A stretch of 64,000 nucleotides of DNA from Paulownia fortunei (Eukaryota > Streptophyta > Magnoliopsida > Lamiales > Paulowniaceae): NCBI GenBank assembly GCA_019321725.1, contig CM033105.1, positions 11,359,632 to 11,423,631 on the forward strand, written 5' to 3'. The notes beneath the pieces are model-generated. The model saw only the letters and a program-made list of their open reading frames with translations. It made no database searches and was not told where the DNA came from. This document shows, one piece after another, positions 47,851-59,270 of this stretch. Position 1 is the first letter of the stretch. Every line of letters starts with the position of its first letter. Both the position numbers and the translations under genes were made by a program.

Positions 47851-49397
47851 ATAGGTCAAGCATACGCTTTCCTAGCTCGGTTAGAATCACTATCCATAGG
47901 GCCACCTACTATCATCTGTATTAGGCCCCTTGGAGGTAGAGGAGGGTTTTCCCTTGGTGTCGCTGCTACTCTTCTTTCTTCAGTATCCCTTTTTAGCCAT
48001 ATAGGTCGGGCATTCTTTCGCTCAATAAATTCATTCTCCTCTTCTTCCCTAACCCAATCATCAAGCCATCATTTCATCACCATTCTTTCTTTCTCATCTC
48101 TTAAATGACGACAGTCTTCTGTAGAATATCTATATTTATTATGGAATGCACAAAAAAGATTAGACTTAGGTTTTACCGAGGTTGATGAGTAATTACTAGG
48201 CCATCTCAATCCTTTATACCTTACGATTGCCATCAAGATCTATGCCTTGGGCGCTACAAGAGGAGTAAATTGTCTAGGCTCTCCTAGCATAGACACGAGT
48301 CTAGGTCGTTCATTAGGCCATAGTTTTTTTAACAAATCCCTCTACTTCCTTGACTAGTTCCCTCCTATCTTTTCTTTTGTCACCAGCTTCCTCTTTCTTC
48401 ATTCTCTGGGCTTCCTCCATATTGATGTACTTCTCAGCCCAAGCTAGTAGGTCGTCAAAACTCTTGGCTGACTTCTTAGCCAGTGGCCTAAAGAATTCTC
48501 CATCCTATAAGTCCTGAGCCAGCGCATTAGAGAACGCATCCTGAGTAGCTAAAGGTATCTCCAAAGCAGCTGATGTGAATCTTTTTATATAGATTGGAGC
48601 GACTCATTGTCCTTTTGCTTCATGCTAAACAAAGTTAGAGACGTCTTTTGATGTTTTCTAGAACTTGTGAATTAATGCAAGAAGTAATAGCTAAATTATT
48701 TAAAGGAATGGATTGAATTTGGAGATAATTGACTGAACCATTGTTGAACTGATTTAGACAAGGTAGTTAGGAACACCCTGCACTTTACCCATCAGAATAC
48801 CTATGTAAGAGAGCTGAATTTTCAAACCAGCACATATGTTCCCACGAATCCGTAGTGCCATCATATTCATAATTCAATGACCTGAAATTAGTAGGTAAGT
48901 TATCCATCATTTCTTCTTTCATGAAAGAAATTCCCCTCCTTGGGACCAAGCTCCTTCCCGCCATCTTCATTTTCATTTTCTTAAGCTCATTGTGCAGATC
49001 CTCTAATTTCTCAGATATATCGGGAAAAGATCATTACGGTCTTACTCTAGCATTCCCCAGTATGGCTCTCCTTAGGTTTTTTATGGTGGGGGTGTCTTTT
49101 AGGTACCTCTCATGGAAATAGATTAGCCTCTCTTCTCTGCAAAGTTGTGTCCACGGTAGTGGTGATTAAACAAGTCAACTGCTCCATGGTGAGTTGGTTA
49201 ATACCCCCAATTCCAAATTTTGGAACTAAGTTCACTCATGGAGCTTCCGCCACCCGGAATGGTGGTACTCCAAGCGTTACTGAAGGAGGACTATCATTTC
49301 CACCCACATCTTGCACTTCTGGGCCATAACTATACCTGATGATTCACGGCGGGGCTTCGTCAGACGCACCTTCACCTTGGACTCCTTTTCCAGTCAT
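47851..49397 (-). pseudogene. gag of the Tat-like element (pseudogene)
   Basis: The likely start is the ATG at 49,395-49,397 (minus strand), opening MTGKGVQGEGASDEAPP, then a stop. Blocks follow: FRVAEAPW..LVPKFGIGG near 49,210; LPTNFRSLNYEYDGTTDSWEHMCWFENSALLHRYSDG (48,785-48,910), typical of gypsy gag (YDGT.DP..H...F); LFSMKQKD and AKSFDELL..A.KYI regions (48,420-48,640); and LPPRGLIQMIVGGP at about 47,905-47,945, a common bridge to protease. Stops and frameshifts throughout. Confidence 0.75.
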
Positions 49398-49420
49398 CTC
49401 ACACCTTAGCTCACAAATGT

Positions 49421-49437
49421 TCCTACAGACGGTGCCA
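49421..49437 (-). other. Primer-binding site of the Tat-like element
   Basis: On the minus strand TGGCACCGTCTGTAGGA begins 3 bases (aat) after the LTR end. It resembles the TGGCGCCGTCTGTGGGA form common in Tat/Ogre-type elements, with two differences. I cannot name the tRNA with certainty. Confidence 0.75.
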
Positions 49438-49440
49438 ATT

Positions 49441-50170
49441 TGTAGCGCACCAAATTGAGTAGGTGCATCCCAAAAGATGATTCGCTACTTTTTCTTCACT
49501 CTTTCACTGGTCAAAAAACCTACAAAACAGACGCCGGGGTTAGCCTGACATAAGATTTCCGATGCTGAAGTCAGTTGGGCACTTGGAGAAGAAAGTGAAA
49601 GCATGCAAAAATATATGTATCAAATGTGAAGAGTGTAACATACTTTTTAAAGTAAATCCTCTTACTTATAGATGTCAAAGTAGGGGTAGAAGGGAGATTT
49701 TAGGCTTCAATTTATTATAACAGCCTCTGGTACACGTCATCATCTGTCTTGATTTACCCTGAATAAGATTTCATGTCACTTTTTTATAATAACCATTTCT
49801 TTCTCTCTTTCCGTGGCCCTACCTAGAGGTCGTGACTCCCTCTCGGAGGTATGACCTTCCCTAGCACAATAGTAGGTCCTACAATATATAGGTCGTGCAC
49901 CACATATGTAGTAGGTCATACAATATATAGCTCATGCAACACGCTAGTAGGTCAAGCAATATACAGCTCAAGCATCACACGCTAACAGTTCATGCAATAT
50001 ACAACTCATGCAACATAGAACAGGTCGCACACATTCCTGGCTTATATGCCGAGTAAGTGATCGACTGACTGTCTATGCTTTATTCAAGTCGAGACATCAC
50101 TACTTTCTCTTAGTCACTGATTCGAGCTATATAGATTAGTTCTGACTTACTACACATCACTTCCACATCA
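49441..50170 (-). mobile_element. 5' LTR of the Tat-like element
   Basis: 730 bp, TG...CA bounded (minus strand starts TGATGTGGAAGTGATGTG at 50,170). Against the 3' LTR it has a short duplication of the terminal tgatgtg phrase (about 11 bp) and one minisatellite unit fewer (four units, 49,871-50,018). It is flanked by the primer site on its inner side and ATAAA on its outer side. Confidence 0.85.
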
Positions 50171-50175
50171 ATAAA
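50171..50175. other. Target-site duplication, right copy (ATAAA)
   Basis: ataaa follows the 5' LTR edge (..ccacatca) directly. It matches the left copy at 27,707-27,711. Confidence 0.8.
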
Positions 50176-50526
50176 CAAGCAATAAGAGGGTCACAAAAAT
50201 CACAATAAAACGATGCCATAACTTTTAAATGTGTTTTTGAGATAAATTGAATAAAATGAAGAACAATTTAAAACCTATTTCCAAAAGGATCATGTTAATC
50301 ATGTCTGCTAATTGGACACCATAATCTGATCTACTACTTCTGAATTGCTAATCTTGTTTTGACAAATGTTAATTATTTTAATTTTGTTAATCAATATCAC
50401 CACATGTACGTTAATAATATACATTTTGAACAAGTTTTTGTGAGCAAGCATATTCCTTGTTTCATGGGTGGACTCTCCTTTGCCTTTTCGTGTCTTTCCC
50501 CACCTACTAATTAATCAATTAAAAGA

Positions 50527-50570
<44 letters not shown>
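50527..50570. repeat. Compound (AT)n(AG)n microsatellite
   Basis: About 12 AT followed by about 10 AG dinucleotides, then atagatag. Confidence 0.95.
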
Positions 50571-50571
<1 letters not shown>

Positions 50572-52269
50572 TAGATAGAGCTTAAAAGAAGAATGAGAAG
50601 TGGAGAAAAGCGCATGACAATTACATGATTGTTGGACATGATGTTGATATGAGTTATCATCAACTAAACACTAATATTATTATTTTGTACATCCTGCTAG
50701 AGATAAAGAAAAAAATGCCTGGTTTATTTATCTTTTTTTTTTTTTGTGTGTGTGGAGTAAAATGATTATATAAATCATTATGTTAGAATATTTCTCATCA
50801 ATAATTAATTAGCAATCAATATTCAATCTTAATAATTTTAAAAATCTAATTAGTATGGTGTTCTGGAGTGTCTGTATGGTTCTATTTGAACAATTCTCCA
50901 AGTAATCTTACTATCAACCATGCAGTCAAATTGGAGAAAAACAAATAGGAATTAGCAGAAGAAATAGCTTATAAATTTAATTTAATTTGGCAACTAAATT
51001 CAATCTATTCCAATTATTAGTTTTCTCCTCAGTGCATTTAGATCTAAATTCAAAATCTTTAGCTGGACCCAAAGTTTTATATGACTGAAATCAATTTGAT
51101 CGTCATTTGGTACATCACTGACAATAGCATAATAATGACCAATGAAGCCATTGAAAAAAACAAAGAGAGAGAGACAGACAGACAGACAAACTTTGCACCA
51201 CTAAAGAAAGAAAACTGCTTCAATATCTTGTGATTCATTCATTGATCACCAACCAGATACTATCAAACCTTTTTACTGAAATCAAATAAACCTAAGTCCT
51301 ACTAAAATAACTTAAAACATATTCATTATCTGTAGCAGAAAATATTTGTAAATTTAGCAAAAAGTAGTCATTCATCCTATATAATACCAGTTCTCTGTGC
51401 TTCTTTGATATTGTACTGAATCCGTAATGCATCACTTTGACAAAAAAATATATATATAGATAAATTTATGAATTTGTGTTTAAAACCTAATTTTTGTAGC
51501 AAAATTGTTTCCCTGTGTTGAACGATTTTATACAATTTTAAAACTATAATCTCAATGAATTATTAAAATATGAGTTTTCATTCAATAATGAATTCAACAA
51601 CACTTTGTAATTACTAGAGAGAAAGGAAAAGGAAAAATTAAGATAATTTGTTCAAAGTTACAATTTTGGTCTTGTTACTACTATCTGATTCTTCTTATTC
51701 TAATTTTCAGCAGAACTCATGTTTTTACCAAACTACAACATATTTTAACTATTTGACTACCATTAAGGTAGTCTTTAGAAAATTTCTTGTTGCAAATCAT
51801 ATATTAAGAACTAGTTTGACCCAATTTTTATCTACTACTATATCATAATTAATTTACAAATTTAGATATTTATAAATTATTAAATTCCCTTTATTTTTTA
51901 TTTTGGCTTGAATTGAACTGTGAGAATTTCAAAGTAAGACTTAAAACTGAGATTCCTATTTCTTTTTATCCCCGACTAAAAGTTGTTACACTTTTTTTCC
52001 CCCTAAGTTGCACGATGAATTGTATTTACTATTAATTACATACAAAAATCAGCAATCAATCATTTCAAAAGTTTCTATTGAGTTATTTAATTTTCAAAAA
52101 AATACCATTTAAATAAGCCAAAGTACGAACTGGAATTAATCGAATGATATCTAACACAAAATTTTGTTTCAAACAATCAGATCATTTAATAGAATTTCAT
52201 ATACCATCCTCTAATCCCATTTTTAATGTTTCCAAATAGACTGATTGATGCTAGTAAAAAGCGGATGTA

Positions 52270-52816
52270 TTTAGGGAGTGTTTGGACAACACAAGGGCAA
52301 ATAGGGGTGATTTATTTGTGTGGTTTGTCAATGAAAATTAAAGTGCTATTATTTTTTATCGGAGAAGATGACAGGAAAACATTCATATCCACGTGATCGT
52401 CTTTACGAAAAGGTCCTATACCCTAAAGCAATAAGGCCTCTATTGATAAATCCCAAGTTTCATTGTTTTGGCCCTATCCAGAAGTTTTTCTATTTTTAAT
52501 AATATTTATGGACCTTTTTTTTCCTATTGTTTTCTTTTGGACTTGATATTTTTACCACCTTCTTGTCATTTGATAGCGTATTTTTGGACCAAATTTCAGT
52601 ATTCTCTAATCATCCCATTTTTAGGCTTGTTTGTCCTAGGTTGGGATTGCATTATTTAAATATCTGCTATAGCTCTATTTCTTTTTTTTTTCTAATTTTA
52701 TTTTGAGAGAAAATTTTATGTTCTTGAATTCTTTCGAATTCAGCTCGCGAAGCTTAAAGACAAGTTCTTCAAAATTTTCAAATTTTTGTGACTTTTCTCC
52801 ATCAAACACTCCTAAA
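52270..52816. mobile_element. Possible non-autonomous hAT-like element
   Basis: The left end tttagggagtgtttggac and the reverse complement of the right end (tttttaggagtgtttgatgg) form short imperfect terminal inverted repeats of a type common in plant hAT MITEs. No clear 8-bp target duplication, no coding. Confidence 0.3.
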
Positions 52817-53373
52817 AATTTCAGAGTATTAATGATTGCATTTAGGTGAAGCCCAAAGTAGATCATCAATAATAAAACAGATTGCAGCATACAAGGAAGA
52901 GATGAGATTTAATGTGATAAGGTTGGGGGATAATGGAAGACAACATCAAGTGGGTAAAGAAAGACTTAAAATTTGACAAATAATTGAGACACTTTATGCA
53001 AATAATCATAAAGATGAATCCCCTTACAATTGGAACTTACAACTTCTGTCATGCACAAAAATGAACCTAGATCAGATTTTATCATTCCATACATTTATTT
53101 AATTTGTTGGCCAGAAGTCAAAAGGCATTAAACAAATATTTAATCCAATAAAGTGGAGTGGAAGATACGCAAAATATAAAAAAAAAAAAAGGAAAAATAG
53201 ACAAAATGTAGTAATCCCATATGGGCTCCCTCCATTATGTATCTTTTTGTTCGTGTTGGAGCAGTGCTTCCATGTTCTGTGTTGGTATAGTTGTTGGTTG
53301 GCCTTATAATTTCTATGCCATGTGGCGTTTGTATTGCACTAATCTAACTACTACCACACCTGCCATATTTTTA

Positions 53374-55002
53374 GGGTAAAATTGCAAATGTCGTCCATTA
53401 GGATAGGTAGCTTTTTAATCCTTTAACTGTTTATATCATCAATTTATATGTATTAATTTTTAAAATTTAATAATTTTGTCCCTATTTTGCTTGAAAATTC
53501 TAATTTTTCATAAAAATTGCTGATTTGGCAACAGAACGTGCTTATATGGCTTGAATTTTGGGGATTTTTATTATTTGAAGGAAAATCAGTATGTGGCAGT
53601 TATGGGGGCAAAGGGGGTGAAATATAGTTAAATTCAATAATTAATAAAATAAAAAATAAACACATAATATATATAAATAATTAAAAAATTACATAAAATA
53701 AAGAAAAATAATGACAATAAAATTCATATTTAATAATCAGAAAGTATATTTAAATTCAATAATAAATAAAATAAAAAATAGTTTGAAATAATTTCTTAAT
53801 TTTCAAAAATATACGTAAATTTAGAAAATTCACTAAAAAAATGTTGATAAAAATATTTAAATACTAGAAAATATATTTAATTTCATAATAAACCAAATAG
53901 GAAATAGTTTACATAACATATTTAAACAATTTCTTAATTTTTAAATATAAATAATTTAGAAAATTTACTCAAAATAAAAAATAATGTTAACAAAATTTAA
54001 AATATTGTAATTAGAAAATATATTTAAATTCAATAATAAAAAAGGAAACTTTTAAAAGTATAAGTATTTTTGAAAATTTATAAAAGACAAGAAAAAACAA
54101 TTTTGAGAAAATTTAATATTTAAATATTGAAAAAATATTTAATTTCAGTAATAAGTAAATAAAATTGTTTACTGAAAATATATATTTAATTTCATAAATA
54201 AGTAAAATAAAATTGTTTACATAATTTTAAATAATTTCTTAATTTTCAAACAAATAGTATTTACAAAACTCACAAAAAATTAAAAAAAATCATGTTAAAA
54301 AATTGCATATTTAAATATTTAAAATCAATAATAATTAAAATAAAAAATAGTTTACGTAATATATTTAAATAATTTCTTGATTTTCAAAATACATATTATA
54401 TATCATAAAACTACATAATGTTAATATAATTTTAGATTTAAAATTAAAATACATATTTAAATTTAAAATTTAAATGAACAAAATTAAAAAGTGATTTAGA
54501 TAAATATTTAATTTTTTTTATAATTAGTAAAATAAAAAATTGAAAAATTAAAAAAAATCAAAATTTTCATTTTCTTCATCAATTAGACCCCCTCACCCCA
54601 CCTCTTCCCCTGAAATCATCTTTCTCCTCCCCCTAGCTCCTCCCCAAAAACCCATCTCCCCAACCCCTCCCTAACCAGCACCACCCCTCCCCCCTAAAAT
54701 TATCTTCCTCTTTACGCACACACATAGGAGGTCACATGGGTAATTTTTTTTCCTTTTATTTTTTGTCTACATAATTACCACATTCTTGATTTTCCCTCCA
54801 AATTCTAAAAATTCCCAAATTTCAAGCCACATAAGCAAGTTGCGGTACCAACTCAGTAATTTTTGAAAGAAATTAAATTTTTCAAATAAATTTAAACTAA
54901 AATTATAAAATTTTGAAAGTTAATACATGTAAATTGGTGATTTTAAAAATAAAAAGACTAAAACTCTTTCTAGGTTTTTAGGACGAATTTTGTAATTTTA
55001 CC
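53374..55002. mobile_element. Non-autonomous DNA transposon with ~239-bp terminal inverted repeats
   Basis: 53,374-53,612 and the reverse complement of 54,764-55,002 match by eye at roughly two thirds of positions, with co-linear phrases: (g)ggtaaaattgcaaat.tcgtcc, atcaccaattta.atgtatta, ctga(t/g)ttgg..(a/c)c.gaac(g)tgcttatatggcttgaattt.gg and atgtgg.a.ttatg. Long imperfect inverted repeats around a non-coding core suggest a Mutator-like or foldback element. Internal: AT-rich degenerate tandem repeats (53,640-54,540) and a C-rich block (54,587-54,700). Flanking 9-mers are AT-rich but not convincingly duplicated. Confidence 0.6.
53640..54540. repeat. AT-rich degenerate tandem repeat, ~140-150-bp period
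   Basis: The phrase aa(t/c)aatttctt(a/g)attttcaaa recurs near 53,788, 53,926, 54,230 and 54,368, with gaaaatatatttaa(t/a)ttc(a)ataataa and aaaata(g)tttac between. Steps are about 138 bp or twice ~152 bp. Very AT-rich, so the exact unit count (perhaps 5-6) is uncertain. Confidence 0.55.
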
Positions 55003-55557
55003 TATATATTTATTGTTCAATTTTGTTTCACTTTAGTGTTCGAATTGCCTCACTTAGTACTTAATACACAAACCTTGGCTGCTTAGTGTTGGAAAAATAT
55101 TAACCACAACTAGTTAAGATGCTAGACATACTCTTCAATGTTCACAACATATACAAAGCTAGGATTTGAACATTGGCCCTAATGTAGGTCTGACAAATAT
55201 AGTGGTCCTGAAAAAACAATGCTTTGAGGTTTAAAGAACATTATTCTAATAATATGTCAATCAATCAACTATTCATAAATTTATATTGTAAAAATAAATA
55301 AATTATTTTATATATGTGAGATGTATTTATGATAATGAGAGGTAAATTTTTTGAATGGATCACATATACCATACCCAACCCAATTTACTATAAAATAATC
55401 CTTATTATGTGTGCCTAATGTGAAAAATAGATTTCGTTAGTAGGTAAAATTATTTTTTGCGCCAATAAATTGACCTACTCAAACTTTTGGTCCTGTTCAA
55501 TTTAAAAATTGAATTTTGTACTTTCAGATGTGGAGGAAAAAATGTTGAGTTGTTAGC

Positions 55558-55667
55558 CAAGGTAGATAGGTTTGGAGGAGATAAAAAAAGTCAACTTTGG
55601 CATTTTGGGTAAATTAAATTTATTTTTCTTTCATTAATTTAAATTTAAAAAAATTCAACATAATTAG
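55558..55667. repeat. ~110-bp direct repeat, left copy
   Basis: caaggtagataggtttggag... through ...ttca(a)cataattag. It matches 57,198-57,305 closely (a few substitutions). The two copies exactly bracket the LTR-like segment between them. Confidence 0.85.
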
Positions 55668-57197
55668 TAGTACAAACCGCAAGTGTACGGTATTAATAAG
55701 TAATAAAGAATGAATAGAGTATCGTATCCCTAGAGAGTACATACGTGAGTACCAAATATAGATTACCTATGTTATATTTGACCTAACGATATTATGGTGA
55801 TTGAATTAAAATGCAACAACTATTAAATTGACAAAATTAACTAAAGTCTAACGAGATTAAGGGATTGAATTCAGTACTTAGGAAAGTCAAGACAATGGTT
55901 TGCTATCCTATATTATTATCAACCTAGCTTAATTGTGATTATGAATGATGTGAGTTGTATGGCGGTAGGTCTTTCTAATGTAATTAATACTCTCTTTCGA
56001 GTCAAATCAAATCTACCCCTGGTAGGCCATTGGCCCTATCTCTAGCTACAGGTCATCCTACTAAGAGTGCCTTGAGTTTTGTAAATTCCACTGGCTTTTA
56101 GTTTTCACACCTATGACTATCGCATGTACCTATACCTATATTTCTACAGGAGTCGGTCCATAACATATACTATCTAATCCATTGTTACAACCTCACCTCT
56201 CCGTCTTAATTGCAACAATTAAAATCAACTTGAAATTGGTCAAATCTCAAGAAATATTAAGAACATAGCATATGCTTATTAAATAAAAATAACATTTCAA
56301 TCACAATATAAACATTAACTCATAACTCTATAGACATGGCTTTTCAAACCTTGAAAAAAGTAGTTTAGCTCATATTGAAATTAAACAAGTACCAAGAGTT
56401 TCCCAATATCATAATTACAAATTTCTCAAAATGAAAGAAAAAATTCAAGTAGAAGGTTACAACCACTAAGTGATTCTTCACTTCTTCTTCAAAATCTTCA
56501 ATACCCAATGAAACTCCTCATCTTCTTGTCTTCAAATTTCAAGCTCGTTGGTAATGGGTGTGTGTGTCCTTGGTATAGTGTGTGAAGAAATATAGAAAAA
56601 TATGTATTTTTGGGTGGAGATGAGATGTGTGAAAGAATTTAGGTGTAGAGTGTGTATGAGTGATGAATTGTATATTGAATGTTGTGTGTTTTGTGCGTTG
56701 TTCCAGAAAATATATATAAGCATGTGTGTATCTCTAATTTATGTGATGTAATTGTATGTGTATAGTGTATCTAATAGAGGGTCACATGTGTGTGATGTAT
56801 GTACTATATCTAAAATGTGGGAAATAAGAAAGATGCCAAAATGAGCTTTCTTCGCCACTTGTCATCAAAATCTCGTTGGATAATATTTTTCTGTTATGTA
56901 CAGTGGAGTCGTGGCCTTTCTCTTTGTAATTTTTGCATTGGGGCCACAGCCTAGAATTTCAAAGTCACAACTCAAAACGTACTATGCATTTAGGGCTACG
57001 GTATGGAATTTATGGGTTGTGGCTCGGACCATTTTTTCTAAGTTTTTTTTTTTTTATATTTCAATTCCATTTCTTCCAATCTTGTACCTACACACAATTA
57101 TCACAAAATAAGGCCAAATTGTATGAATTGTAAGGTAAAAATATGTGCAATTGTGCTCATAGAGGTGTCAAAAATATCATAATTTATAAATCTATCA
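55668..57197 (-). mobile_element. Solo-LTR-like segment of gypsy type
   Basis: About 1.53 kb. On the minus strand it begins TGATAGATTTATAAATTATG at 57,197. It ends near 55,668-55,684 in a region paralleling the other gypsy LTR ends in the window (taagtaataaa, gagtatcgtatccctagagag against gagtatcatatccacaagg at 12,088). No internal region, primer site or polypurine tract is attached, so it looks like a solo LTR. Confidence 0.55.
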
Positions 57198-57305
57198 CAA
57201 AGGTAGATAGGTTTGGAGGGGAAAAAAAACCAACTTGGCATTTTGGGCAAATTAGATTTATTCTTCTTTCATTAATAAAATTTTAAAAAAGTTCAATATA
57301 ATTAG
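57198..57305. repeat. ~110-bp direct repeat, right copy
   Basis: Starts immediately after the LTR-like edge (..tctatca|caaaggtagatagg) and ends attag. Partner of 55,558-55,667. Confidence 0.85.
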
Positions 57306-57855
57306 AATGTAAATATATTTGATAATCAATACATAAAAATATAGATTTATATTATATTTCAAACTACTTATAACAAAAACCTAATAAATATTTAAATATT
57401 AACAAATTTTAATATTTGAAGACTAGAAATTATTAAATAAATTCAAACTTTAAATAAATAAAAAATAATTTAATATTAAAATTTACTTTTATAAATTCAA
57501 AATCTAATTAAACCATATAGAAAATTAGTTTAGATAATATATATAGATTATTTATTTGAAAGAAATTACTAGTGTAAATTTAATATTTTTAATTAATTAT
57601 CATAAATTTAAATAAATTATTAAATATTAATTGATTCATATTTATTAAAAAAAATTGAAATTCAACTTTAAAAATATAATAGAAAATAATTAATTCTATA
57701 GTAATACAATATCTTAAATGAAATAATTTTTCTTTAATTTAGAATATTTAAGAAAAATTGCCATTTTTTTGTCTTCTATTTCTTTTCTCTTTAATTTTTC
57801 TTTTGCTTTGTCCCGTTTTCAAATATTATATTTCTATACTTGTTATGTATATACA

Positions 57856-57857
<2 letters not shown>

Positions 57858-57899
<42 letters not shown>

Positions 57900-57922
57900 T
57901 ATATACATCATATATATATATA
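57858..57922. repeat. Compound (AT)n(AC)n(AT)n microsatellite
   Basis: About 14 AT, then about 6 AC, then further AT units, inside the second long-TIR element. Confidence 0.95.
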
Positions 57923-57977
57923 AGCAGTGGGATGGGCAACGGTCACGGGTGGCGGCAGTAGGTGGGTATGTGGTGTG

Positions 57978-58260
57978 TGGAAGGAGAAAAAGGACGAGAA
58001 GAAGAAGAAGAAGAAGAAGGAGAAGAAGAAATATAAGAAAAAAAAAGGAGAAGAGGGAGTGGGCGGCGATCATGGGCGGGCGATAGTGGGTGTGTAGGTA
58101 GTGGATGGAAGAAAAAAACCGTGCATGGAAGAAGAAGAAGAAGAAGAAGAGGAGCCGACGACTGGGGACAACAGTGGCAGGTGGTGGGTAGAAGTAGGTG
58201 AAAGAAAGAAAAAGAAGAAGAAGAAGAAAATAAGAAAAAAAAAGTAAATTACAAAAAAAG
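57978..58260. repeat. Purine-rich (GAA/AAG)n low-complexity tract
   Basis: Blocks of gaagaagaag with gga and aaaaa runs over about 280 bp on the plus strand. Apparent long frames here on both strands (poly-Arg or poly-Leu/Phe) are products of base composition. Confidence 0.9.
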
Positions 58261-59090
58261 AAAATAAGAATTGGAGGATAAAAAAAAATTAAACACTTGA
58301 ATGTATATGCCCTAAATGCTAAATTGATATTTTTTTTCCCCTTCCAAGCTCTACATAAGCTGCTACTTGGTAATTTTTTCTCCAAAATTAATTTTTTCTC
58401 AAATTGAATGTTAAATTAGCACAATCAGTCATTTTTACATGTAGTGGGCAGTGAATGTCCTAAATATTTGAAATTTTTTTTCATTTGAAGGGCAAAATTC
58501 AATTTTGTAAGATAAATAGGACTAAAATTTGAGTAGCCAAACTTAAAGGACGAAAAGGCAAAAAAAATTCCCTTATTAGTACAATGATAGGTTTTGTGCA
58601 ATTGTCAACTCTCCATTTCAATGATTGAAGGAGCAGTCAAAATCCAACACACACATGCATATGAATACATATATATATATATATATATATATAGTTGTGA
58701 ATACCAAGTTCGTTACATGATCGGTGTTCAATGGGTATGACCCCCACCACATTGACTTTCGGCTGGAACATATGACCATGCTAGAGAAAATAATGTATAT
58801 CCTCAATACTTTTTATTATTCTTTTAATTTTTGCATGATATGATTGAGAAAAAATGCTCTCCTTTTGAACGACTATTTTTTGATTTTTTAATATTCACTT
58901 GACTAATAACATAATTTTTTTTTAAAATGCAATATAATAGTTAAATTAGTTTATTATAAAAAATATATTAATAATATTAAAAAACATATAATTATATATT
59001 TTTTATTTTTATATAAAATATGTAATAAGCAAATTGAGCATTCAAAATATAAACAAAAGAGTTTGAACAAAAAAATTCGCATTTCAATTA

Positions 59091-59270
59091 CTAATTGATT
59101 CACACAAATACGAAAATATTGAGAAAAATATGAGAAAGTTTTGACAAAGTGTTTCCTTATAAGCTTAATTTAGAGGTGCTACAGGCATTCTAAAGAAAAC
59201 CATGCAAAACCCTAATTGATTCACACAAATACCGAAAAATTGAGAAAAATATGAGAAAGCTCTAACAAAG
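59091..59270. repeat. Direct repeat with 120-bp offset
   Basis: ctaattgattcacacaaatac and gagaaaaatatgagaaag occur at about 59,091 and again at about 59,211, nearly identical over ~60 bp. Confidence 0.8.

Larger units (their letters stand above)
27712..50170 (-). mobile_element. Complete 22.5-kb Ty3/gypsy element of Tat/Ogre/Retand type
   Basis: LTRs at both ends, ATAAA target duplication, primer site, gag, protease, RT, RNase H, integrase, an opposite-strand ORF, a short tandem repeat and a polypurine tract are all present in the order expected on the minus strand. The Tat-lineage assignment rests on large size, the gag/RT wording, the opposite-strand extra ORF between pol and the 3' LTR and tandem repeats in the 3' region, features described for that lineage. 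About 13.4 kb is a tandem array of a protease-derived module. All ORFs carry stops, so the copy is dead. Confidence 0.85.
50176..53373. other. Intergenic, no gene seen
   Basis: AT-rich DNA with only short chance frames. Contents: an (AT)n(AG)n microsatellite (50,527-50,570), an agac-rich microsatellite near 51,165-51,190, and a possible hAT-like MITE at 52,270-52,816. No RNA gene recognised. Confidence 0.6.
55444..58576. mobile_element. Second long-TIR non-autonomous element with nested insert
   Basis: Left end 55,444-55,535 and the reverse complement of right end 58,487-58,576 share ctactcaaa(c/t)ttt(t)(a/g)gtcct, then aaaattgaattttg..ctt(t)ca(g/a)atg, an imperfect ~90-bp inverted repeat. 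Inside are a nested LTR-like segment with flanking direct repeats (55,558-57,305), AT-rich DNA, an (AT)(AC) microsatellite and a purine-rich (GAA)n tract. No transposase seen. Confidence 0.45.

Noticed and set aside
27712..50170. Reading the large repeat region as a satellite separate from the retrotransposon
   Set aside because: The units continue the protease frame of the same element, lie between its protease and RT, and the whole is bracketed by one target-site duplication.
52675..52890. 71-codon minus-strand frame
   Set aside because: Lysine/phenylalanine-rich translation of AT-rich DNA inside or next to a putative MITE; no family.
57769..58086. 105-codon plus-strand frame ending in poly-Arg, and a 180-codon minus-strand frame (57,843-58,385) rich in Phe/Leu
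   Set aside because: Both are created by (AT)(AC) and (GAA)n low-complexity DNA. There are no domains, and they share the same sequence in opposite senses.
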